Part shown: piece by piece, positions 42,704-51,318 of the stretch
Layout: the number at the start of each line of letters is the position of its first letter
Position numbering within the stretch: the stretch's first letter is position 1
From: Paenibacillus oceani
GTDB lineage: Bacteria > Bacillota > Bacilli > Paenibacillales > NBRC-103111
Direction: 5' to 3'
Length of the DNA: 64,000 nt
Assembly: GCF_014705615.1 (NCBI RefSeq)
Contig: NZ_JACXJA010000022.1
Span: forward strand, 62,001 to 126,000
Notes under the pieces: generated by a model
The model's database searches: none
What the model was told of the DNA's origin: nothing
The model's input: only the letters and a program-made list of their open reading frames with translations
Program-made: the position numbers and the translations under genes

Positions 42704-44930
42704 GGGCCAGCCTGTACGAATTGCGGTACTGCATTGGCGTGACGCCGTATCTGCTCTTGAATTTCGTACAGAAATAAGGGACGTTGCCATACCCGACCTG
42801 GCCGGCTATTCCCGTAACCGAGCCCGCATCGCTTCTCAGCAGCTCGCAAGCCCGTTCCATCCTCGCATGGGTCATATAGTCCAGGAAGGATACGCCGTGC
42901 ACTTCTTTGAACTGTCTGGACAAATAAGCGGTCGACAAGCCGGCCATGTCGGACAGCCGGTCCAGCGAAATATCTTCACTTAGATGATCGTCGATGTAAG
43001 CTTTAAGTTTGTGGAAGATGTCGTCCTGGGCGGCGTTTTCTTTCAAGTGGCGCTGTATAAAACTCCCGGTCTGTGCGCACAGTTCGCGAATCTGCCGGAT
43101 TGTATCCGCAAAGGTTTCCCGCCGCAGGTCTTGAAACAGAAGAGACGGCGGGAACATTCTTTCCCGCGAATTCAAGTCGATCATCACCTTGGACACAACC
43201 ATCATGATTTGCATCAGGCAAAACTCGACGGCTTCGAGAGACCACCTGTCACGTCTTAGTGTATCGACAAATTCGTCCAGACATTGTTCGGCAGAGACGA
43301 CGTCTCCGGCTCGAAGCGCATTTTCGAGAGGCTCATAGTTCATGGCCGGGATGCCGGAGCGCAAACGAATCTCATCGTAATCGACGATCGGATGGAACTC
43401 TTCCATAAATAAGTATCTCAAAGCTAATAGGGCTTGCTCGTAAGACTTGGGAATGTCGTCCGCATAGCTGACGATGCCGCCGACTCCGGCGGCGAAGGAA
43501 GCGCCTTTCGCCGAATCCGGTTGCAGTATCCGATCAAGCAGCTCCTTAAGCAGATTTTTCGTCTCTATCCGTTCATCCAGCTCAATAAACAGAAGCAAAC
43601 TCAGTTCGGTTCCGTTTTTCTCAATGATTTCGTGGGCAAATGGGGGCGCTAGTTTGCGCCATTTCGTTTTCCACCCCTTCACGCTCTCCCGATATACTTT
43701 CACGTTAACGACCAAATAGCAGCAATCCTTCTGAAGCCGCACAGGCAGTTCATTCTCGGCAAGACTGCCGCTGAGCAGTGCCGCAAGCTTCTTGTCGTCG
43801 AGCTGCCCGGACAACTGCTTCACGGTATGGTTTAAGCCGGTCAGTACCTGCTCGATCATTTTGAATTCGTTATGCTGATGATCGGGCAGGAGAGCGCTAT
43901 TCGTCTCGCGCAGCTTATGGAGCATTTGCCGGACCGGCCGGTACGTTTTGATCGTCAAATAATAGGTGAACAGCATAACAAGCAGCAGCACGGCCGAACT
44001 GACCAGCAATACTTCTGGATTCATCCAATACGAGAACAAGGAAAGGGACTGCACAGGCCGGATGGAGGCGAATGTCCATTCATGGCCGGAAGCGGAGACG
44101 TAGCCGCCGATTACGCTGAACAGCAAACCGTCCTGCCTGCCGGCACCGGATGGAAGACGGGCCAGCTTAGCCCGGTAATCCTCCAGTTCCGTCCCGCTTA
44201 CATTGCTGGTAGCTGCGGCAAAATTCCGGCTGCGGTCGATCATCATCAGCTTCTCATCGTCCGAGCTTTGCAGGGAGTCCAGCAGGCTGTTTGCATGCGA
44301 CTTGTAAATGTCGATGAACATATATCCGCTGATGTCGCCGCCATGCGCCTGGATCGGGAACGTATAAATATAAGTGAGCAGCTCGTCGGCCGAGTTTTCG
44401 CCATAGGAGACGGTAAGGGGCAGCCAGACGCCGGTAGCCGTATGCCCTTGGTCCAGCTCCGTTAACAGCTCGTACTTGGGGGAATGGGGAGCGACCTTAT
44501 AATAAGCGTATGGATCGACCATCAAATTCAGGTTTTTGAAGTAAACGGATACGTTCTCCGTACCCGGATTGGCCAGCATCATCGCCTTTAGATTGCTCGC
44601 AACCTGATAAATTCGATAAATGTTATGCCCGTTTTCTTTGTAAAACGAAGTAAAGGCATCGTCATTCCCGCTAGCCGTATCCATTGTCGTTAATATATCA
44701 CTGATGAAAGCGTTTTTATAAATGGCCGGATAAAGCTCTTCCATATAGGTTTTCACTTGATTAAGCCGGGTGCGGCTGTCCTGTTCCTGCGTCCTCTCCT
44801 CCGCCTGCCTCGCTTTATTGTACAAAATCGCCCCACACAAGCAGGTTAGGAGTAAGGTTATGATCGAGTAGGAAAGGAAGAGGCGGCGAAAATATACCGA
44901 ATGAAAGATAGGATAAACACTCCGCTTCAT
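42693..44930 (-). CDS. Membrane-anchored AraC-family regulator
   Basis: A 745-aa one-component regulator of the Paenibacillus type. Helix 1 (about 16-37) and helix 2 (about 303-325; VSSAVLLLVMLFTYYLTI) frame a large extracellular sensor domain. The C-terminal DNA-binding domain reads SLDRLSDMAGLSTAYLSRQF and GIAGQVGYGNVPYFCTKF, ending RYGVTPMQYRNSYR. ATG 44930 follows GGAGGGG. Divergent from the binding-protein gene at 45206, which is its probable target and perhaps its signal partner. Confidence 0.92.
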   Translation of the reverse strand: MKRSVYPIFHSVYFRRLFLSYSIITLLLTCLCGAILYNKARQAEERTQEQDSRTRLNQVKTYMEELYPAIYKNAFISDILTTMDTASGNDDAFTSFYKENGHNIYRIYQVASNLKAMMLANPGTENVSVYFKNLNLMVDPYAYYKVAPHSPKYELLTELDQGHTATGVWLPLTVSYGENSADELLTYIYTFPIQAHGGDISGYMFIDIYKSHANSLLDSLQSSDDEKLMMIDRSRNFAAATSNVSGTELEDYRAKLARLPSGAGRQDGLLFSVIGGYVSASGHEWTFASIRPVQSLSLFSYWMNPEVLLVSSAVLLLVMLFTYYLTIKTYRPVRQMLHKLRETNSALLPDHQHNEFKMIEQVLTGLNHTVKQLSGQLDDKKLAALLSGSLAENELPVRLQKDCCYLVVNVKVYRESVKGWKTKWRKLAPPFAHEIIEKNGTELSLLLFIELDERIETKNLLKELLDRILQPDSAKGASFAAGVGGIVSYADDIPKSYEQALLALRYLFMEEFHPIVDYDEIRLRSGIPAMNYEPLENALRAGDVVSAEQCLDEFVDTLRRDRWSLEAVEFCLMQIMMVVSKVMIDLNSRERMFPPSLLFQDLRRETFADTIRQIRELCAQTGSFIQRHLKENAAQDDIFHKLKAYIDDHLSEDISLDRLSDMAGLSTAYLSRQFKEVHGVSFLDYMTHARMERACELLRSDAGSVTGIAGQVGYGNVPYFCTKFKSRYGVTPMQYRNSYRLALKE

Positions 44931-45205
44931 TGTCGCCTGTCCCCTCCGTCCATTTCCGTAAAATCGAACCTATCGTATCATGGGCAGGTGTTGCTGTAAA
45001 TAGCTGGAGAATGGTGTGCGCAGCAGACCCTATCAACTCCAATCCCTTGCGGCTCAACGGATTATGAAAGGCGGAGCAAAGATTTGAATAACACCGGATC
45101 AAGATTCCGAAACGAATCGCAAAAACTTGAAATCCCAGAGCAAAGCCTTTTGTGGAATAATGAAGGCGCATTCATCACATGCATTCCATAAAGGAGGCGT
45201 TTTTG

Positions 45206-46558
45206 TTGTTGGGACGGTTTCGACGTAAAACAGTTTTGCTGCTAGGCGCTTTAACGATTGTCGCGTCCGGCTGCGGAGGGGCAGGAGGAACAGGAAGCGG
45301 GACAGATAGAGCGGTTGAAGGGGGAACGAATGCAAAGGAACCGGTAAAGGAAAAGAGGGAGCCGATCGAGCTGGTGTTTAAGGATGCGACCTTCGGCTGG
45401 TCCGTGGATGACTTTATGAAAGACTACGGTGCGGCTATAGAGCAGAAATTTCCGCATATCCAAGTATCGTTCATCCCATACCCGAAGCCGGCCATTGCCG
45501 AATTGTTCGCTTCGAAAACCAAGTTTGATATCGTCATCTCCTCCTTATTGATGTTTAACGATAACATGCTGGAGAACGGACTGCAGTACGATTTAACGCC
45601 GCTGATCAAAAAGCACAAATATAATCTCGACCGGCTGGAGCCTACTGCGCTTGCCCTGGCCAAGCAATTGGCGAACGGAGGCATATACGGTCTGCCTGTC
45701 GCCGGCGCGGCCTCGACGATCGTATACAACAAGGCGCTGTTCGATAAATTCGGCGTATCGTACCCGAAGGACGGTATGACCTGGGACGAGTTTTATGAGC
45801 TGTCCAGAAAAATGTCGCGGATCGAGGGGGATGTACGGTACCACGGGTCGCTCGTATACCCGAACTTTATGCTGTATCGCAATCCATTCTCCCTAAGTCT
45901 GATCAATGCGAACACGGAGAAAGCCGATTTTAGCAGCAGCAAATGGAAAGAATATATGGAGACGATGCTCGGAATCTACCGGCTTCCGAATAACCATTTG
46001 GATAAGAGAAACCAGTTCGGCGGCCAAGTCGGGAAAGAATTGTTCGAGAAGGATCAAGTCGTGGCGATGTATCTGAATGCTTCGGGAACCGGAATCCGCG
46101 AGCTGACCTTTAAAAATATGGACTATGATTTCGTGCAATTTCCGGCATTCAAAGATGCGCCGGGTCTCGGTCCGCAGCCGTATCCGTTATATTTTTACTT
46201 GTCCGCGGCGTCCGAGCTGAAAGAGGAAGCGTTTGAGGTGCTCACTTATTTGACCTCGGACGAGTTTCAACTGGAGAACTCGAAGAAGGGGATTTTGACG
46301 GCGCTTAATAATAAGGACATTCAGATGGCGTTCGCTCAAAATTATCCGGAATTCAAAAACAAAAATATAAAGGCGATTCTTCCAGCCAAGCTGGCTCCGT
46401 CGGCTTACCGCAGCAAATATGACGGCATCGCGAGAGGGGAGCTGGAGCAAGCCTTCATCTCCGCGGCGATGGGCGAGAAAGACATCAATACGGCGATGCG
46501 GGAAGCGGAAGATTCGGCGAACAAGAAGATCGATCAGGTTAAAGCACAGAAGAAGTAA
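45206..46558 (+). CDS. Orphan extracellular solute-binding lipoprotein
   Basis: About 450 aa. AGGAGG (45192-45197) favours a TTG start at 45206 (MLGRFRRKTVLLLGALTIVA, then SGCGG lipobox); ATG 45179 precedes the site. It shares with the proteins at 23146 and 60901 the block NKALFDKFGVSYPKDGMTW and the tail DINTAMREAEDSANKK. No permease or ATPase gene is near. The divergent membrane AraC regulator suggests that it delivers a ligand to that sensor or belongs to a transporter encoded elsewhere. Confidence 0.88.
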   Translation: MLGRFRRKTVLLLGALTIVASGCGGAGGTGSGTDRAVEGGTNAKEPVKEKREPIELVFKDATFGWSVDDFMKDYGAAIEQKFPHIQVSFIPYPKPAIAELFASKTKFDIVISSLLMFNDNMLENGLQYDLTPLIKKHKYNLDRLEPTALALAKQLANGGIYGLPVAGAASTIVYNKALFDKFGVSYPKDGMTWDEFYELSRKMSRIEGDVRYHGSLVYPNFMLYRNPFSLSLINANTEKADFSSSKWKEYMETMLGIYRLPNNHLDKRNQFGGQVGKELFEKDQVVAMYLNASGTGIRELTFKNMDYDFVQFPAFKDAPGLGPQPYPLYFYLSAASELKEEAFEVLTYLTSDEFQLENSKKGILTALNNKDIQMAFAQNYPEFKNKNIKAILPAKLAPSAYRSKYDGIARGELEQAFISAAMGEKDINTAMREAEDSANKKIDQVKAQKK

Positions 46559-46687
46559 TGAAGTAACGAAACGTAAAAGCAGAAGGGCATCTATTGATTA
46601 GATCGGCGAAACCGCGCGATCCCCGGCCTCCAATCCACAGCTCGTCCCTGATCGGGATGTAATGGATGGACAGCCGGGGATTGCCGG

Positions 46688-46945
46688 TCACGCCCATCTC
46701 TTCAGCTTCGGGATGAACCGGTTCAGCATGTCCCGGGCTTCCTGCTCGGACATCTTCTGGCCGGCGACCACATGCGGTACGCACACCTCAATCATCGATT
46801 GGACGGAAGCGTCCGGGTCGGTGAAAGCCCCTTCCTGATAACAATACGTGCAGTACTCCTCATTTGCGCTTCCGTCGGCGTTAGAACCTAGGCTTTCAGC
46901 GGTAGTAAGCGGCATCGAGCAGCTTTGGCAAAACTTCGCATCCAT
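46688..46945 (-). CDS. Zinc-ribbon domain protein
   Basis: An 85-aa protein with CQSCSMPL near the start and CTYCYQEG about 27 residues on, giving two Cys-x2-Cys pairs for one zinc. The rest is helical, ending MLNRFIPKLKRWA. Resembles the putative zinc-ribbon domain family found as a stand-alone or fused to regulators. ATG 46945 follows AAGGAGG. Confidence 0.85.
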   Translation of the reverse strand: MDAKFCQSCSMPLTTAESLGSNADGSANEEYCTYCYQEGAFTDPDASVQSMIEVCVPHVVAGQKMSEQEARDMLNRFIPKLKRWA

Positions 46946-47010
46946 CTTTTATTGCCTCCTTTTCATTGAGAATGAATACAGTATACTTCAGCAACCCTGA
47001 CAAGAGTCTG

Positions 47011-47964
47011 TCATGGTTTTTGGTATGGACTGTATAGCGACACCATTTCCTTCGCCCGATCCCGAATTAAAAGCCGGACCCGCTCGGGCTCCAGTACCTC
47101 GACTTTGCTGCCGAAGCTGAGCAGGAAGCCGTAGATCCATTCATCCTCCGGATACGTCTGCGTGACCAGCAGGAAGCCGTCTGTATCCGTCTCCAGCCGT
47201 TCGACGCCGAACAACTCCTCGACCCTCGTCCGCATATCCGGCGGAAACCGTAGCTTCAGGGTGACCGGCTTCGAGTTCATCTCCCACATCCGCCCCCAGT
47301 CCGCTTCCTCCGCCGGAGGATGATCCCGCCGTTCGAACCGGTTGCCGGTAACGGCCAGACCGGACATCCTCGACAGCCGGAACAGCCGGTAGTCGTTACG
47401 GAGCGGGCAGTAGGCGTACAAGTACCACGAGGCGCTCTTCAGCAGCAGCGTCATCGGCTCGACTTCCCGGGTCGTCGGCTCCCCGTTAACCGAAGAGTAA
47501 CCGAACTTGACGGTACGATCCTCCTGCAGCGACTCGCGAATTAAGGCCACCTTGTGCTTCATAACGCCATCGGAGCCCCATGGATTCATATCGATCACGA
47601 GCCGGTCCTGCCAGAAGCGGACCGATTCTTTCTCCGTATCACCCAGCAGGCTCGTATACTTCTCAATCGTCGCGCCGTACCGGGTATCGTCCAGCGCCCG
47701 GCTCATTCCTTTCAGCGCCGTCAGGACCGAAGAGATCTCGTCAAAAGTCAGCGCCGTGCGTTCGAGCCGGTATCCGTCCATCATCTCGAAGCCGCCGGTT
47801 ACTCCCTGATAGGAAACAAGCGGGAAACCGGCTTGGCATAACGTCTCGATATCGCGGTAAATCGTCCGGACCGATACCTCCATTTTCTCCGCGAGTTCCG
47901 CTGCGGATATTCGTTTCCGGTTCACGATGAGCATCAAAATGGCAAGCAGCCGTTCGAGGCGCAT
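47011..47964 (-). CDS. WYL-domain transcriptional regulator (YafY type)
   Basis: A 317-aa DeoR-like regulator: HTH at the N-terminus (RISAAELAEKMEVSVRTIYR), middle WYL domain (SASWYLYAYCPLRNDYRLFR) and a C-terminal WCX-type extension (VEVLEPERVRLLIRDRAKEM). ATG 47964 is chosen because GGAAAGGA lies upstream; ATG 47994 is the longer alternative. WYL domains sense ligands, often nucleic-acid or nucleotide related. Target unknown; neighbours on both sides are unrelated. Confidence 0.9.
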   Translation of the reverse strand: MRLERLLAILMLIVNRKRISAAELAEKMEVSVRTIYRDIETLCQAGFPLVSYQGVTGGFEMMDGYRLERTALTFDEISSVLTALKGMSRALDDTRYGATIEKYTSLLGDTEKESVRFWQDRLVIDMNPWGSDGVMKHKVALIRESLQEDRTVKFGYSSVNGEPTTREVEPMTLLLKSASWYLYAYCPLRNDYRLFRLSRMSGLAVTGNRFERRDHPPAEEADWGRMWEMNSKPVTLKLRFPPDMRTRVEELFGVERLETDTDGFLLVTQTYPEDEWIYGFLLSFGSKVEVLEPERVRLLIRDRAKEMVSLYSPYQKP

Positions 47965-48108
47965 AAGTGTCGTCCTTTCCGCATCATGCCGCATATTCGG
48001 ACAAAGCTTATCATGTCTCCGAGTTTGCTGTCTACCGGGCGGACCGTTTGAGGAAAGAGAAGCGGTTTAGTACAATAGAAGCATCAGGTTAGGGAACGGG
48101 GGACAACG

Positions 48109-48615
48109 ATGACACAAAAGCAGCAGCAGCAGGAGTCGGGACGGTGGCACGGTTACGAGATCCGGGTGCGTTACGGCGAGACGGACCGGATGGGGGTTGT
48201 GTATCATCCCAATTACGCCACATGGTTCGAGGTTGGCCGTACGGAGCTCATTCGCGAGCGGGGGCTGCCCTATAGCCGGATCGAAGAGCTCGGCCTTTAT
48301 TTGCCGGTGATCGAGCTGGAATCGAAGTTCCGTCTGCCGGCGAAATATGACGACCGGATTGCGATTTATACCCGAATCCGTTCATACAATCACTTAACGG
48401 TTCATTTCGAATCGCAGATCCGCCGGCTCGAGGAGGGGGGAGCGGTGTCTTCCGATGGGGAACAAGAAGCGGCCGAACGGAATGGCCGTCCAGCTCCTGC
48501 AGGCGAGCTGCTGGTCACCGGAGCCACCCGCCACGTATGGCTGAGCCGGGACTGGAAGCCCGTAAGGATCGACAGAGAAGCGCCGGAGCTGTACCGGCTG
48601 CTCGGGGAGGAATAA
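48109..48615 (+). CDS. Acyl-CoA thioesterase, YbgC/FadM hotdog family
   Basis: A 168-aa hotdog-fold thioesterase. The N-terminal motif VRYGETDRMGVVYHPNYATW contains the Asp used in this family. An Arg/Glu/Gly-rich insert at about 110-130 (EEGGAVSSDGEQEAAERNGR) splits the C-terminal strands and is unusual. GGGGACAACG precedes ATG 48109. Two bases separate it from fxsA, so they are one transcript. Confidence 0.88.
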   Translation: MTQKQQQQESGRWHGYEIRVRYGETDRMGVVYHPNYATWFEVGRTELIRERGLPYSRIEELGLYLPVIELESKFRLPAKYDDRIAIYTRIRSYNHLTVHFESQIRRLEEGGAVSSDGEQEAAERNGRPAPAGELLVTGATRHVWLSRDWKPVRIDREAPELYRLLGEE

Positions 48616-48617
48616 CG

Positions 48618-49013
48618 ATGGGGAAAGTGCTGCTGCTGGTATTTATTATCATCCCGGCTCTGGAGATCTGGGCGATAATCGAGGTGGGACAGCGGATCGG
48701 CGGCTGGCAGACGTTCGGCCTGATTTTGCTGACAGGTTTCGCCGGCGCTTATTTGGCCAGGAAGGAAGGGAGCAAAGTATGGGCTCAGGTCCAGCGCCAA
48801 ATGTCGGTCGGGCAAATGCCCGGGGATGCAATTCTGGACGGCGTCTGCGTGCTGGTCGGCGGCCTGCTGCTGCTCTCTCCCGGATTTCTCACCGACATTG
48901 CCGGGATTATCCTGCTTATTCCGTTCACCCGGCCGTTTTTCCGCAATATGCTCTCCGCTTGGCTTCGTAACAAAATCGCTAACGGTCAAAACTACTTCTT
49001 TTTCCGGCGCTGA
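48618..49013 (+). CDS. fxsA: FxsA-family membrane protein
   Basis: A 131-aa protein with three to four hydrophobic segments and the family signature IIPALEIWAIIEVGQRIGGW, then LLLLSPGFLTDIAGIILLIP. ATG 48618 follows GAGGAATAACG. In E. coli FxsA relieves F-plasmid exclusion of phage T7; the normal role is unknown. Confidence 0.9.
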   Translation: MGKVLLLVFIIIPALEIWAIIEVGQRIGGWQTFGLILLTGFAGAYLARKEGSKVWAQVQRQMSVGQMPGDAILDGVCVLVGGLLLLSPGFLTDIAGIILLIPFTRPFFRNMLSAWLRNKIANGQNYFFFRR

Positions 49014-49118
49014 GCGGGGGATGGAGACGCGGGAGTTTCACACCGCCTCGGCCCGGCCCCCGTTACGGGTTTTTGCTGTCCGATTTGCCGAACGATCGGG
49101 CTTACCGGTTTTCGACAT

Positions 49119-49182
49119 TTTACACGGACCCCCGAACATTTTACAAAAGTTTAACATCCGCTTAACATTCTCCGGCGATAAT
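49119..49182 (+). promoter_or_regulatory. Pho box and promoter of ppk
   Basis: TTTACA (49140-49145), TTAACA (49151-49156) and TTAACA (49162-49167) are spaced exactly 11 bp apart; a further TTTACA lies at 49119-49124. This is the tandem TT(A/T/C)ACA pattern bound by PhoP dimers in Bacillus. GATAAT (49177-49182) could be the -10. The ppk GTG is at 49222. Confidence 0.8.
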
Positions 49183-49221
49183 AAAAGACAAGCAACTATT
49201 TCCGTTACGGAGGAATCCCAA

Positions 49222-51318
49222 GTGGCGAAGCCGATGCAGGAGCTGAAACATTCCGTCTCCCATTATATTAACCGAGATTTGAGCTGGATCGAATTCAACC
49301 GCCGCGTGCTGGAAGAGGCGCAGGACCCGGCGACGCCGCTGCTGGAAAGAATTAAATTTTTGTCGATCGTATCGACGAATCTGGACGAATTCATGAGCGT
49401 AAGGGTCGCAGGCATTACCGATCAGTTAAAGGCGGGTTATACGAAAAAGGATTTTACCGGCTATACGCCGGAAGGGCTGCTGCGCCGCATTATGAAGCGG
49501 ACCGGCAAAATGGTGCTGGAGCAGTACAAGACGCACCGCGAGCTGACGAGGGCGCTGACGAAGGAAGGACTTATTTTTACCGCTTATGAGGATTTGACCG
49601 TAAATCAGAAAAAACAGATGGACGTTTACTTCCACGACTACGTCTTCCCGGTACTGACTCCGATGGCCGTCGACCAGAGCCGTCCGTTTCCGCTGGTCCG
49701 CAATTTGTCTCTGTATCTGGCTGTGACGCTGCAGCGGGAAGGTGACGAACCGGAGGAGGAGCCTTACTTCGCCATCGTTCAGGTCCCGTCGAACTTGCCG
49801 CGGTATGTTAAAGTTCCGGCGAGATCCAACAGTGTGAAACAGGAGTTTGTGCTGCTGGAAGATTTAATGGAGGAGCATATCCATACGATGTTCGCCGGTT
49901 ATACGCCGGTGGCCGTCGATCCGTTCCGCCTGACCCGCAACGCCGACCTGACGCTTGACGAGGAAGGGGCGGAAGATCTGCTCGAGGAGATCGAGAAGGA
50001 ACTGAGACGAAGACGCTGGGGGTCTCCGGTCCGGCTGGAAGTGCAGAAAGGATTTCATCCGTATGCGCTCGAGATGCTGAGAGAAGAGTTCGAAATCGGC
50101 GACAACGTGTTCGAGATCGACGGCCCGATCGACCTCAGCTATTTGATGAAGATGTCGCTGTCGCTGCCCGGGTTCGAGCATCTCCGCTTTCCGAAGCTGG
50201 AGCCGGTATACCCCAGAGAATTTGACGAAACCGACGACTTTTTCGAGGTGCTGCGCGATAAGGATGTGCTCGTCTATCATCCGTACGAATCGTTTGACGC
50301 GGTAGGCGACTTTATCGAGCAGGCGGCCAACGATCCCGACGTGATGGCGATCAAAATGACGCTGTACCGGGTGAGCGGCAATTCGTCGATCGTAAAAGCG
50401 CTCGCCACGGCCGCCGAGGGCGGCAAGCAGGTGACGGTGATCGTGGAGCTGAAAGCGCGCTTTGACGAAGAGCGCAATATCGCCTGGGCCAGACAGCTGG
50501 AGCAGGCGGGCTGTCACGTCGTATACGGCCTCGTCGGGCTGAAGACGCATGCCAAGATTACACTCGTCGTCAGGCAGGAGCCGGAAGGGCTGCGCCGGTA
50601 CGTGCACGTCGGTACGGGCAACTATAACGATAATACGGCCCGGCTGTATACGGACATCGGTTTGTTCACGTCCCATCCGGTTATCGGGGAAGACGCCTCC
50701 GTTCTGTTCAACGAAATGACGGGGTATTCGGCTCCCCACGACTGGCAGGCGTTCGGCGTAGCTCCTGCCGACATGAAGTCCAAATTGTTCGAGCTGATCG
50801 AGCGCGAGGCGGAGCATGCGGCGGCCGGCAAGCCGGCCCGGATTATCGCCAAGATGAACTCGTTGTCGCATCAGGAGATGGTAGATAAGCTGTACGACGC
50901 GTCTCGGGCCGGCGTGCCGATCGATCTGATCATCCGGGGCGTCTGCTGCCTGCGCCCGAACGTGACCGGCCTTAGCGAATCGATTACCGTCCGCAGCATC
51001 GTGGACCGGTTTCTCGAGCATTCGCGGATTTTCTACTTCGAGAACGGCGGCGAGCCCCAAGTATGGCTGTCCAGCGCGGACTGGATGACCCGCAATCTGA
51101 CGCGCCGCATCGAGCTGATGTGCCCGGTGTTCGACCCGGGGCTGAAGGAGATGCTGATTCACATTTTGCACATCAGCCTGTCGGACAACGTCAAGGCGAG
51201 AATCTTGAGGTCGAGCGGCCAGTACGAAAGGGAGCCGAATGAGACGATGACCCCGTTCCGCAGCCAGTTCGAAGCTTTAGATATCGTCACCTGGAAAAAG
51301 TGGCAGGCGTCATTCTAA
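49222..51318 (+). CDS. ppk1: Polyphosphate kinase PPK1
   Basis: A 698-aa PPK1 that makes polyphosphate from ATP. Start GTG 49222 follows GGAGG at 8 nt; the open frame upstream overlaps fxsA and has no site. Motifs: INRDLSWIEFNRRVLEEAQD at the N-terminus, HPYESFDAVGDFIEQAANDP, and the autophosphorylated His in GLKTHAKITLVVRQEPEG at about residue 442, followed by VHVGTGNYNDNTARLYTDIG. The 3' end overlaps the convergent exopolyphosphatase by 32 bp. Regulated by phosphate through the Pho box (inference). Confidence 0.97.
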   Translation: MAKPMQELKHSVSHYINRDLSWIEFNRRVLEEAQDPATPLLERIKFLSIVSTNLDEFMSVRVAGITDQLKAGYTKKDFTGYTPEGLLRRIMKRTGKMVLEQYKTHRELTRALTKEGLIFTAYEDLTVNQKKQMDVYFHDYVFPVLTPMAVDQSRPFPLVRNLSLYLAVTLQREGDEPEEEPYFAIVQVPSNLPRYVKVPARSNSVKQEFVLLEDLMEEHIHTMFAGYTPVAVDPFRLTRNADLTLDEEGAEDLLEEIEKELRRRRWGSPVRLEVQKGFHPYALEMLREEFEIGDNVFEIDGPIDLSYLMKMSLSLPGFEHLRFPKLEPVYPREFDETDDFFEVLRDKDVLVYHPYESFDAVGDFIEQAANDPDVMAIKMTLYRVSGNSSIVKALATAAEGGKQVTVIVELKARFDEERNIAWARQLEQAGCHVVYGLVGLKTHAKITLVVRQEPEGLRRYVHVGTGNYNDNTARLYTDIGLFTSHPVIGEDASVLFNEMTGYSAPHDWQAFGVAPADMKSKLFELIEREAEHAAAGKPARIIAKMNSLSHQEMVDKLYDASRAGVPIDLIIRGVCCLRPNVTGLSESITVRSIVDRFLEHSRIFYFENGGEPQVWLSSADWMTRNLTRRIELMCPVFDPGLKEMLIHILHISLSDNVKARILRSSGQYEREPNETMTPFRSQFEALDIVTWKKWQASF

